Shown here: in pieces, positions 1 to 6,701 of the stretch
Position numbering within the stretch: the first letter of the stretch is position 1
Layout of the letters: each line of letters begins with the position of its first letter
Source of the DNA: Marinobacter sp. ATCH36
Lineage (GTDB): Bacteria; Pseudomonadota; Gammaproteobacteria; Pseudomonadales; Oleiphilaceae
Assembly: GCF_023555055.1 (NCBI RefSeq)
Contig: NZ_JAMJPL010000008.1
Span: forward strand, 124,001-188,000
Reading direction: 5' to 3'
DNA length: 64,000 nt
The notes under the pieces: model-generated
What the model was told of the DNA's origin: nothing
Seen by the model: the letters and a program-made list of their open reading frames with translations, nothing else
Databases searched by the model: none
Position numbers and translations under genes: made by a program

Positions 1-938
1 ATCCACTCGTCATTATTATCACTGGAATAGATGAAGCCTTCCTTTACACGCTTGCCATCCTTGATTCGATTGACGTCCTGATCCCAGTTATTAATGGCGG
101 GCAGAATCTTGAAATGCTCGGAGTACTCGTAAGTGTAGTAAGCATCTTCAGGTCCAATCATCTGTTCATGCAGCTTCTCGCCGGGGCGGATACCAACTAC
201 TTCCTGTTTCGCATCTGGAGCGACAACCCGGGCAAGGTCGGTTACCTTCATGGAGGGGATTTTTTTCACATAGATCTCGCCACCTTCCATGTCTTCAAAC
301 GCATGCCATACAAGCTCCACGCCCTGCTCTAGAGAAATCATGAAGCGGGTCATTCTGGAATCTGTAATTGGCAGGATGCCTTTATCACGAATCGACATAA
401 AAAACGGAATAACCGAGCCACGGGACCCCATCACATTGCCGTAGCGGACCACTGAAAAACGTGTCTCATGGCTTCCAGAATAGGAATTACCTGCCACAAA
501 TAGCTTGTCTGACGCCAACTTCGTTGCCCCATAGAGGTTTATAGGGCTACTGGCTTTGTCAGTGGAAAGCGCAACAACTCCCTTTACACCCTTATCAATG
601 GCCGCATCAATCAAATGCATTGCGCCATTGATGTTGGTTTTAACGCACTCAAACGGGTTGTACTCCGCCGTCGGGACTATCTTGGTCGCTGCGGCATGGA
701 CAACATAATCAACTCCGTCAAGAGCCCGGTAAAGCCGGTCTCTGTCACGCACATCGCCAATAAAGAAACGGAGTCGGTCATCACCTTCGAATAGTTTGGC
801 CATTTCCCACTGTTTCATCTCATCCCGAGAGAAGATGATGATTTTTTTTGGATTAAATTTTTCCAGCGTCATTGGCACGAACCTATGGCCAAAAGATCCG
901 GTGCCACCCGTTACCAATATGGTTTTCCCGTCGAACAT
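1..938 (-). CDS. pseB: UDP-GlcNAc 4,6-dehydratase (PseB-type), 3' end cut by window edge
   Basis: Short-chain dehydrogenase/reductase that would convert UDP-GlcNAc to a 4-keto-6-deoxy sugar nucleotide, the first step towards pseudaminic-acid-type sugars used on flagellin or O-antigen. The translation begins MFDGKTILVTGGTGSFG, giving the TGxxGxxG NAD(P)-binding motif at residues 10-17. STDKAS and YGATK, about 30 residues apart, supply the catalytic region typical of PseB/FlaA1/CapD short forms. GMTRF- and RPGEKLHE-like segments of the family follow. About 312 residues are visible and the C-terminus lies outside the window. It is transcribed leftward out of the window, so the rest of its operon is not visible. 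A CapD/FnlA-type epimerase is the main alternative; the short soluble architecture favours PseB. Confidence 0.85.
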   Translation of the reverse strand, partial: MFDGKTILVTGGTGSFGHRFVPMTLEKFNPKKIIIFSRDEMKQWEMAKLFEGDDRLRFFIGDVRDRDRLYRALDGVDYVVHAAATKIVPTAEYNPFECVKTNINGAMHLIDAAIDKGVKGVVALSTDKASSPINLYGATKLASDKLFVAGNSYSGSHETRFSVVRYGNVMGSRGSVIPFFMSIRDKGILPITDSRMTRFMISLEQGVELVWHAFEDMEGGEIYVKKIPSMKVTDLARVVAPDAKQEVVGIRPGEKLHEQMIGPEDAYYTYEYSEHFKILPAINNWDQDVNRIKDGKRVKEGFIYSSDNNDEW

Positions 939-1099
939 CGCTTAAAAGCCTCAATGATATTTACCTACCCTTCTCTGAGGCAGGTAGTTACGAGTAGCCT
1001 ACTAGGGCTTTTCAAATAAGTATATTGTTTGAGCTGCCGCAGTGTGATGGAAGCGCCGCCAAACGCTCAAAAGCAGAGAACCATCCTCCTGCTTCCCAG

Positions 1100-1786
1100 T
1101 TAATCAAACTTTCTTTCCGGAGTAATATTCCGACTAGCCCGTTTTGACTCCAGCATTTTCTTCCAGCCCTGAACACTGGTCCAGAATGCGCCACTGTCCC
1201 ACTTTGAACCGTCTTCCACAAAGGCCATGTCAAGGTAAGCTGTCAAAAGGATTTCAACCATTTCCTCGTCCGGCAATCGAGCCGCAACGTTGGCGAGGTT
1301 GGAGGTGGCAACGCCTATTGAAAGCATGCCGTGATGAACACGGATGTCGTCTTCATCAACCATGGATAACTGACTGTCTTCACCCATCAGAAAATTGGTC
1401 AGGTTGCCATCCGGCTGCTCAATGCCCCGTTTATGGATATCTGCCATAGCCCGACCCAATATACGAATAATGTCGATCTGCCTCGAACGTGACGGTTCAG
1501 CCATCAACACGGCCCTGAGCGGACGGTATCCTTCCAGAAATGCCGTGCCATAGCCAAAGCACCTCGCAGAAGCCACCCAACCCGCAAACACAATAGGCGG
1601 CACTGGCCCACCCGCTCGCCGTATCTTTTTACCCCGGCGCAGCGCCCGTATCCAGTGAACAAGCCCGAACAGCGGCTTCCGATAACATTTGATGGCCGCC
1701 GGCTGTCCATTCACCAGCCCCCGGTAGGTAATCCGGGTTCTGCGGGTATTGGAGTGGAGCTCTTCCTGGAGTTCAACGGTGGTCAT
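1100..1786 (-). CDS. WaaP/Kdo-kinase-like lipopolysaccharide kinase family protein, divergent
   Basis: A 228-residue small kinase-fold protein of the lipopolysaccharide kinase superfamily (WaaP/InaA/KdkA type). It probably acts on the LPS inner core at the cytoplasmic face. An ATP-binding lysine candidate sits in AAIKCYRKP (about residue 34). The catalytic loop reads HKRGIEQPDGNLTNFL, and the metal-binding segment reads MVDEDDI. The usual catalytic-loop histidine-arginine-aspartate is replaced by Gln-Pro-Asp, so it is an atypical member, though the Asp and Asn remain. It follows kdkA on the same strand 36 bases downstream, so the two are probably co-transcribed. Its exact substrate cannot be told from sequence. 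Confidence 0.65.
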   Translation of the reverse strand: MTTVELQEELHSNTRRTRITYRGLVNGQPAAIKCYRKPLFGLVHWIRALRRGKKIRRAGGPVPPIVFAGWVASARCFGYGTAFLEGYRPLRAVLMAEPSRSRQIDIIRILGRAMADIHKRGIEQPDGNLTNFLMGEDSQLSMVDEDDIRVHHGMLSIGVATSNLANVAARLPDEEMVEILLTAYLDMAFVEDGSKWDSGAFWTSVQGWKKMLESKRASRNITPERKFD

Positions 1787-1822
1787 TAAGGAGTATCAGG
1801 CCTGGTCAGGAAAGTGAGAGTT

Positions 1823-2578
1823 TTAGTGGCGATTGTAGGCCTGCAGCAATTGCTGCCAGAGAGTCTCTCGCTGGGCGGGCGGGATCTGTGGGCACCGCTT
1901 GTTGACGGAACGGTGAAGCCGCTCCAGGTTGCGCTGCTTCCATGCTGGGTCTGCTTCATTGTTGCTCTCGGGGACCAGTTTGCAGCGGTCAAAGTCGATC
2001 AGATAAATCTGATCGTCAGTAACCAGTATGTTGTCGCAATTCAAATCCACGTGATCCAGCCCGTTGTCGTGAAAACGGCGAATCACCTGCCCTAACTGCG
2101 CCCAGAGCGACCCGTCGCTCACGCGAGTGCTATCGGAAAACGTTACAGCACCTGGTATCCGCTTAACCAGTATAGCCGCCTGATACCAGAACAGCCGGTA
2201 TCTCCAGGCTATGGCGGCAACTGCCTCAGGCACAGGGAGGTCGCGGGACCGAAGCTGGCTCAGCAAGCGGAACTCCGCCAGCGATCTGGCCTGGTCAAAA
2301 CCGGTGAACAGATAGGTCTTTTCCGCCAACCGCGCCATCAGGCCGCCTCGCCTGTAATGACGAAGTACCATGCCGGATGGTTCGGAATCGATAAACCAGG
2401 CGCCCCCACGGCCTCCGGAGGTAACCGGTTTTGCCTTGTCTCCCCAGAAATCCGGGGAGAACCACAACTCGGTTACACCTTCATACTCCGGAGATACCAG
2501 GAGTTCTGGTTTTCCGAAGCCTGGCTGATTGCCCGCTGCCAATGTCAAAAGATCGCTACCCTCACCCCGGCAATCCAT
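1823..2578 (-). CDS. kdkA: 3-deoxy-D-manno-octulosonic acid (Kdo) kinase
   Basis: A 251-residue protein with the KdkA pattern. A glycine-rich N-terminal segment (SGGRGGAWFI) is followed by VLRHYRRGGL, the catalytic loop LDHVDLNCDNILV and the metal-binding YLIDFDRC. KdkA phosphorylates the Kdo residue of the LPS inner core using ATP, in the cytoplasm or at the inner face of the membrane. It is divergent from the family 9 glycosyltransferase, with 95 bases between them, and lies upstream of a second small LPS kinase. The start at 2578 is the first available ATG; no strong ribosome binding site was seen, so the N-terminus is uncertain by a few residues. Confidence 0.8.
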   Translation of the reverse strand: MDCRGEGSDLLTLAAGNQPGFGKPELLVSPEYEGVTELWFSPDFWGDKAKPVTSGGRGGAWFIDSEPSGMVLRHYRRGGLMARLAEKTYLFTGFDQARSLAEFRLLSQLRSRDLPVPEAVAAIAWRYRLFWYQAAILVKRIPGAVTFSDSTRVSDGSLWAQLGQVIRRFHDNGLDHVDLNCDNILVTDDQIYLIDFDRCKLVPESNNEADPAWKQRNLERLHRSVNKRCPQIPPAQRETLWQQLLQAYNRH

Positions 2579-2673
2579 GGTTTGCCGGGTAAAGACGTTA
2601 AAAGCCCATTAGGCTAGAATGACGCACAGTTTACCAACGAGCCCCGCCCGGCTCCACATCCTGCAGTTAAAGA

Positions 2674-3759
2674 TTGGAAACGGACCGTAACTTGATCAAC
2701 TCCATCTGCATATTGCGTCTATCCGCCATTGGCGACGTTACCCATGTCATTCCTGTGGTTTTGAGCCTTCAGGAACAGCTGCCCAGTGTGAAAATTACCT
2801 GGGTGATTGGCAAAATTGAAGCCAAATTAGTCGGCGACTTGCCTGGCGTCGAGTTTGTTATTTTTGACAAGAAGGCCGGCCGAAAGGGCTACGCCGACTT
2901 GCGCAGCACTCTGAAAGGCCGAAAGTTTGATGCCCTGCTGCAGATGCAGGTGGCTTTCCGGGCCAACCTGGCGGCAGCGATGATTCCGGCAAAAGTGAAG
3001 GTCGGCTATGACAAGGCCCGCAGCAAAGACCTGCACAGCCTGTTTATCAACCGCCGGATTGCGCCGGCACCGCAACAGCATGTCCGGGATTGCCTGGCGA
3101 GTTTTCTGGAGCCGCTGGGGTTGAAGCCGGCCGCACCAAAATGGGTCATTCCTCTTACCGAGGCAGACCATGAGTTTGCCCGCAGTCAACTGGCCACAGA
3201 CAGAAAAAACCTGGTGATCAGCCCCTGTGCCAGCCACACCCTTCGCAATTGGCCAGCCGAGCGTTATGCCCAATTGGCGGATCATGCCATTCGTACCCAT
3301 GGAATGAAGGTTATTCTGGTGGGTAGTCCCGCACCTTTCGAGGCGGAATTCTGCTCAGCTATTGAAAGTGCCATGGAAGAGCCGGTTCATAACATTTGTG
3401 GCAAGGATACGCTAAAACAACTAACTGCCTTGCTGGGCGCGGCAGATCTCGCCGTAGCACCCGATACCGGGCCTGCGCACATTGCCAGCGCGATGGGGAC
3501 CGATGTGCTGGGCATCTATGCCGCCAGTAATCCTTACCGTTCCGGGCCTTATAATTCGCTGCAATGGTGTGTGAATCGTTATCCGGAGGCGTTGGAGCGA
3601 TTCACGGGCAAATCCGTTGAGGAGGCTCGTTGGGGGGCCAAGGCGGAGTTTGAGGGGGCTATGGAGTTGGTGACGGTGGAGGATGTTACCGGAATGCTGG
3701 ATCGGTGGGTTGAGGTTAAGGGGAAAGCTGAAACCAAAGCGGCGCCGGATCTGGGGTGA
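2674..3759 (+). CDS. glycosyltransferase family 9 protein (lipopolysaccharide heptosyltransferase-like)
   Basis: A 361-residue GT-B fold glycosyltransferase of the ADP-heptose:LPS heptosyltransferase family (WaaC/WaaF/WaaQ). The N-terminal ICILRLSAIGDVTHVIPVV and the C-terminal AVAPDTGPAHIASAMGT are the acceptor-side and nucleotide-sugar-side signatures; SPCASHTLRNWP is the central strand-loop motif. It would add a heptose or similar sugar to the LPS core in the cytoplasm. The start is TTG at 2674: an in-frame stop lies 6 bases upstream, and the conserved core begins at about residue 11, so no other start fits. In Pseudomonas, LPS core genes lie beside glnE-ilvE. Here the IS element sits between this gene and that block. 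Confidence 0.85.
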   Translation: METDRNLINSICILRLSAIGDVTHVIPVVLSLQEQLPSVKITWVIGKIEAKLVGDLPGVEFVIFDKKAGRKGYADLRSTLKGRKFDALLQMQVAFRANLAAAMIPAKVKVGYDKARSKDLHSLFINRRIAPAPQQHVRDCLASFLEPLGLKPAAPKWVIPLTEADHEFARSQLATDRKNLVISPCASHTLRNWPAERYAQLADHAIRTHGMKVILVGSPAPFEAEFCSAIESAMEEPVHNICGKDTLKQLTALLGAADLAVAPDTGPAHIASAMGTDVLGIYAASNPYRSGPYNSLQWCVNRYPEALERFTGKSVEEARWGAKAEFEGAMELVTVEDVTGMLDRWVEVKGKAETKAAPDLG

Positions 3760-3777
3760 TCTGGCGCCGCTTTGGTT
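3732..3777. repeat. perfect 15-bp inverted repeat spanning the stop codon of the glycosyltransferase gene
   Basis: Arms 3732-3746 and 3763-3777 (AACCAAAGCGGCGCC and its exact complement) flank a 16-base loop that contains the TGA stop at 3757-3759. There is no following T-run, so this is not a textbook intrinsic terminator. It may be a transcript-end stabiliser or part of a terminator. Confidence 0.7.
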
Positions 3778-3778
3778 G

Positions 3779-3801
3779 TCGGATTACGCTTTGCTAATCC
3801 G
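3779..3801. repeat. REP-like palindrome, left part, interrupted by the IS element
   Basis: TCGGATTA and TAATCCG flank an 8-base loop (3787-3794). The next bases of the palindromic unit (ACCTACGG) are found on the other side of the IS at 5218-5225. Joining 3801 to 5218 restores a perfect TCGGATTA / TAATCCGA hairpin followed by CCTACGG. A related intact copy is at 29469-29496. Confidence 0.75.
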
Positions 3802-3804
3802 TAT

Positions 3805-3818
3805 ATGGTCTCCTCCCC
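3805..3818 (+). repeat. IS subterminal inverted repeat (transposase-distal end)
   Basis: ATGGTCTCCTCCCC, exact inverted copy of 5197-5210. The first 13 bases also recur directly at 5123-5135, across the transposase start codon. Confidence 0.85.
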
Positions 3819-4060
3819 GTTTGCAAGGTCTCAGTGCTCGATGTCAGGGACAGGTTTGCGTCCGTATATCCGGCCTGTTTAACAAGGCGGCTTTGTCGCC
3901 TCTGGCCTTGATGGAAAGATCCGCGCCTACCGTCCTTATCGACCTAACGGCCTCTCGGGCCCTCGGATTAATCAGGTTTTCGGCAGGCCGGTCTGACCTG
4001 TTATGCCATCAATCGCTGCGACCCTCGCAACCTGAGGGAAGGTGATCTTCTTACTCGTTT
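3819..4060 (-). ncRNA. predicted bridge RNA (seekRNA) of the IS1111-type element
   Basis: The non-coding region downstream of the transposase, read on the transposase strand, folds by eye into stem-loops. The target loop spans 3925-3988. A stem GCCTGCCG/CGGTAGGC (one G-U pair) encloses guide 1 (TAATCCGA, complement of 3963-3970), an apical GGCC/GGCC hairpin, and guide 2 (TAGGTCG, complement of 3940-3946). Guide 1 equals the left target at 3795-3801 plus the A at 5218. Guide 2 is the complement of the right target at 5216-5222. Nearer the element end, 3861-3869 repeats the left junction (TCCGTATAT, 3798-3806). Positions 3838-3844 (TCGATGT) complement the right junction at 5212-5218. These would be the donor guides. 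The exact 5' and 3' ends are not determined. The bridge-RNA role is known for the family; this assignment is inferred from the matches. Confidence 0.7.
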
Positions 4061-4089
4061 ACTTCGTGTCGTTTGTCTATTTCATTCAC

Positions 4090-5124
4090 TCATCCAGCCA
4101 GCTGTTGCTCCGGTGGCTGGTAATGTTCGCCTCGGGCGATGATCACCCAGGCAATGCGAACCAATTTATTGGCCAATGCCACCGTGGCTTTGTTGAAGCC
4201 CCGCTCAGCCTTCAGCCGCTGGACCCATCGGCTTAGCCGGTCGGTCTTCCTGTCAGCCCGGGCAGCCACCGATCGGGCTCCGTGGACCAGCTGGGCACGC
4301 ACGTACGGGTCGCCTCGCTTGCTGATCCCCAGCAGTACGTCTTTGCCACCCGTGCTGTTTTGACGGGGAACCAGTCCCAACGCCGCTGCGGCGTCTCTGC
4401 CTCTGCGGAACTGGCGGCCATCGCCCATCCAGCCCTTCAGCAGGCTGGCGACCACCTCGCCAACGCCCGGTATCGCTTGCAGGCGCTGACAGGTCTCGTC
4501 CTGTTTAGCCATCCGCTGCACTTGCTGGTCGTACCAGGCCAGTTCCTTCTCTACCGCCAGAAAATGTTCATATTGGCGATTCAGTAACTCTCGGGCCCGG
4601 TCCGTCAACCCATTGTCGGCGTCCCCCAGAGCGAGCGGTAGCTCCCGGCGTAAAGCCGCTATTCCCTGAGGAATGATCACACCGTACTCGGCCAACAGCC
4701 CCCGCAACTGATTGCTGATCCGGGTCCGATCCTTGCTCATTCCCTGGCGCAGCTTGTGCAGCATCTGTTCATCCTGCTGCTCAACACTCTTGACCGGCAC
4801 CGGGCGGATCCGCCCGTGCTCGCTTGCCTCCGCGATGGCCTGCGCGTCGTTGTAGTCGTTCTTCTGCCCTCGCAGATACCCCTTGACGTGCTGTGGCGGT
4901 AAAAGCTCAACCTGGTGTCCCAGATCCCGGATCTGACGAGCCCAGTAGTGGGAACTGCCACACGCCTCCAGGGCGACCGTGCAAGGCTCCAACCGTACCA
5001 GCTGCTCCAACAATTGCTTGCGGCGCACTTTGCGCTTCCAGCCGCACTGACCTCTCGGGCCAAGCCCGTAAAGGGCAAAGGTGTTCTTTGCGAGGTCAAT
5101 GCCGATCGTTGTAAGCTTGGACAT
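4090..5124 (-). CDS. IS110-family (IS1111 group) transposase / bridge-RNA-guided recombinase
   Basis: A 344-residue DEDD recombinase. The RuvC-like N-terminal domain carries Asp10 (IGIDLAKNTF), Glu53 (ALEACGSS), and Asp90 and Asp93 (KNDYNDAQA). The C-terminal Tnp domain carries IPGVGEVVASLL and the Ser257 nucleophile in PRQNSTGGK. All catalytic residues and normal family length are present, so the enzyme is probably active. The start is fixed by GGGAGGAG 5 bases before ATG; this ribosome binding site is itself a copy of the terminal inverted repeat. The family excises as a circle and reinserts at sites specified by the element's own RNA. It is a recent insertion by the criterion that the flanks can be rejoined without loss. 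Confidence 0.93.
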   Translation of the reverse strand: MSKLTTIGIDLAKNTFALYGLGPRGQCGWKRKVRRKQLLEQLVRLEPCTVALEACGSSHYWARQIRDLGHQVELLPPQHVKGYLRGQKNDYNDAQAIAEASEHGRIRPVPVKSVEQQDEQMLHKLRQGMSKDRTRISNQLRGLLAEYGVIIPQGIAALRRELPLALGDADNGLTDRARELLNRQYEHFLAVEKELAWYDQQVQRMAKQDETCQRLQAIPGVGEVVASLLKGWMGDGRQFRRGRDAAAALGLVPRQNSTGGKDVLLGISKRGDPYVRAQLVHGARSVAARADRKTDRLSRWVQRLKAERGFNKATVALANKLVRIAWVIIARGEHYQPPEQQLAG

Positions 5125-5135
5125 GGTCTCCTCCC
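5123..5135 (+). repeat. internal direct copy of the IS terminal repeat, overlapping the transposase start
   Basis: ATGGTCTCCTCCC is identical to the first 13 bases of the repeat at 3805. On the transposase strand it reads GGGAGGAGACCAT, that is, Shine-Dalgarno plus the first two bases of the start codon. Confidence 0.75.
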
Positions 5136-5196
5136 ACTCTGTTCTGATAGGAAAATTCTCCTTCCCTATCCTGGCGCATTGCGACGCCGATTAGGA

Positions 5197-5210
5197 GGGG
5201 AGGAGACCAT
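5197..5210 (-). repeat. IS subterminal inverted repeat (transposase-proximal end)
   Basis: GGGGAGGAGACCAT on the plus strand, exact inverted copy of 3805-3818, about 7 bases inside the predicted junction. Confidence 0.85.
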
Positions 5211-5237
5211 CACATCGACCTACGGTTTGTAGTGCGG

Positions 5238-5642
5238 TTACTTACGGGCGGTGTAATCCTGGTAGGACTTTTCTTCTACGAAGCGGGAACCGAGGGCCAG
5301 GTTGACTTCTTTTTTGATGGCGGCGCGTTTGTCGTTGGTGACATAGACCGCGCGGGCCAGTTCTATGAACTTCGGGCCGAAGTCCTGGGCGGCTTCCTGG
5401 TCGCGGATGTCGTCTTCGATTACCCAGAGTGCTTCGTTGACGGCTTTCAGCTGCTTGCGCAGATCGGCAATCGCGGCCTGGTCAGGAACGGCTTCGTTCC
5501 AGGTGGCGCTCAGCTCGTCCAGTTCAAGACGAACGTTTTTCACCTTCGCCGGGTCGGCTATCCTTTCGGATTTGATTTCCAGGATGGTGATCTTGTCCAG
5601 TACTTCGCCGAAGGAGACGGGCACTTTGATGACGTCTGCCAT
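5238..5642 (-). CDS. conserved hypothetical protein, DUF6165-like
   Basis: A 134-residue soluble, charged, mostly alpha-helical protein. The N-terminus VPVSFGEVLDKITILEIKSERI resembles the DUF6165 family; the rest is helical with many Glu, Lys and Arg residues and has no membrane segment or signal peptide. No biochemical function is known to me. It lies downstream of ilvE on the same strand (35 bases apart) and, before the IS insertion, would have been next to LPS core genes. That suggests, without proving, a role in LPS or surface sugar metabolism. Confidence 0.65.
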   Translation of the reverse strand: MADVIKVPVSFGEVLDKITILEIKSERIADPAKVKNVRLELDELSATWNEAVPDQAAIADLRKQLKAVNEALWVIEDDIRDQEAAQDFGPKFIELARAVYVTNDKRAAIKKEVNLALGSRFVEEKSYQDYTARK

Positions 5643-5677
5643 TTGCTCTTCCTGCAGTCGAGTGTGTGAAAACCCTG

Positions 5678-6604
5678 TTAGCCTTTTACCGGCGTCAACC
5701 AGTTCGAATGCGCTGCGCTCTTGCCTTTCACGGCATCGAAATACATGCCTTGCAGCTTCTCGGTCAGCGGGCCACGTTTGCCGGCGCCGATCACACGGCC
5801 ATCCAGTTCACGAATCGGCAGCACTTCCGCAGCGGTGCCGGTGAAGAAGGCTTCCTCCGCGATATAGACTTCGTCGCGGGTTATGCGGCGCTCTTTTACC
5901 GGAACATCCAGCTCCTTACAGAAATCCAGGATGGTCTGGCGGGTAATGCCTTCCAGGCAGGAAGTCAGTTCCGGTGTGTGCAACACGCCGTCCCGGTAGA
6001 TAAAGATATTCTCGCCAGAACCCTCGGCAACATAGCCTTCGTTGTCCAGCAACAGCGCTTCTTCACAACCACTGGCGATAGCCTCGTTCAGGGCCAGCAT
6101 GGAGTTGATGTAGTTGCCGTTGGCTTTCGCCTTACACATGGTGATGTTGACGTGGTGGCGAGTATAGGAAGAGGTGCGCACCTTGATGCCCAGCTCTTTT
6201 GCCTCAGGCGACATGTAAGACGGCCAGCTCCAGGCTGCGACCATCACGTGAACCTTCAGGTTATCGGCACGCAGGCCCATGCCCTCGGAGCCATAGAACA
6301 CCATCGGGCGCAGGTAGGCTTCGTCCAGGTTATTCTCGCGAACGGCGGCACACTGCGCGGCATTCAGTTCATCTTTGCTGAACGGCATCTTCATGTTCAG
6401 GATATGAGCGGAGCGGAAGAGGCGGTTGGTGTGATCTTCCAGGCGAAAAATGGCTGGGCCGTTAGCGGTGCTATAGGCACGTACACCCTCAAAGCAACCC
6501 AGACCATAATGCAGGGTATGGGTCAGAACGTGGGTTTTGGCGTCCCGCCAGGGAACCATTTCGCCATCCATCCAGATGACGCCATCGCGATCAGCCATCG
6601 ACAT
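5678..6604 (-). CDS. ilvE: branched-chain amino acid aminotransferase
   Basis: A 308-residue fold-type IV PLP aminotransferase that interconverts Leu, Ile and Val with their 2-oxo acids using glutamate/2-oxoglutarate. Visible signatures are TLHYGLGCFEGVRAY near residue 32, the PLP-lysine region KAKANGNYINSMLALNEA, EEALLLDNEGYVAEGSGENIF and AEEAFFTGTAAEV. The length matches bacterial IlvE. AGGAG lies 8 bases before the ATG. It follows glnE on the same strand with about 97 bases between, the same pairing as in Pseudomonas, and is probably part of that transcript. Confidence 0.95.
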   Translation of the reverse strand: MSMADRDGVIWMDGEMVPWRDAKTHVLTHTLHYGLGCFEGVRAYSTANGPAIFRLEDHTNRLFRSAHILNMKMPFSKDELNAAQCAAVRENNLDEAYLRPMVFYGSEGMGLRADNLKVHVMVAAWSWPSYMSPEAKELGIKVRTSSYTRHHVNITMCKAKANGNYINSMLALNEAIASGCEEALLLDNEGYVAEGSGENIFIYRDGVLHTPELTSCLEGITRQTILDFCKELDVPVKERRITRDEVYIAEEAFFTGTAAEVLPIRELDGRVIGAGKRGPLTEKLQGMYFDAVKGKSAAHSNWLTPVKG

Positions 6605-6701
6605 TGTTTCTGCTCCTAAAGCGCTCTTTATCGGAAAACGGGCATTCTAGCAGGAAAAACCGGGCTTACGAAGAGCTACGAAGGGCTAGAACGAGCCGCA
6701 G

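Larger units (their letters stand above)
3802..5217 (-). mobile_element. IS110-family (IS1111-type) insertion sequence, apparently intact
   Basis: About 1.4 kb containing one transposase gene. It has a short non-coding stretch upstream of the transposase and a roughly 290-base non-coding stretch downstream, the arrangement of the IS1111 subgroup. Subterminal inverted repeats of 14 bp (ATGGTCTCCTCCCC) lie at 3805-3818 and 5197-5210. The dinucleotide CG occurs at both junctions (3800-3801 and 5216-5217), and no longer target duplication is seen, as expected for this family. The boundaries are therefore certain only to within about 2 bases. Closing the flanks rebuilds a REP-like hairpin, the kind of target many IS110-family elements prefer. 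Confidence 0.85.

Noticed and set aside
3683-4045. Plus-strand frame across the IS non-coding end
   Set aside because: It spans the end of another gene, the REP-like hairpin and the IS junction, and overlaps the predicted bridge RNA. It is not a plausible protein.
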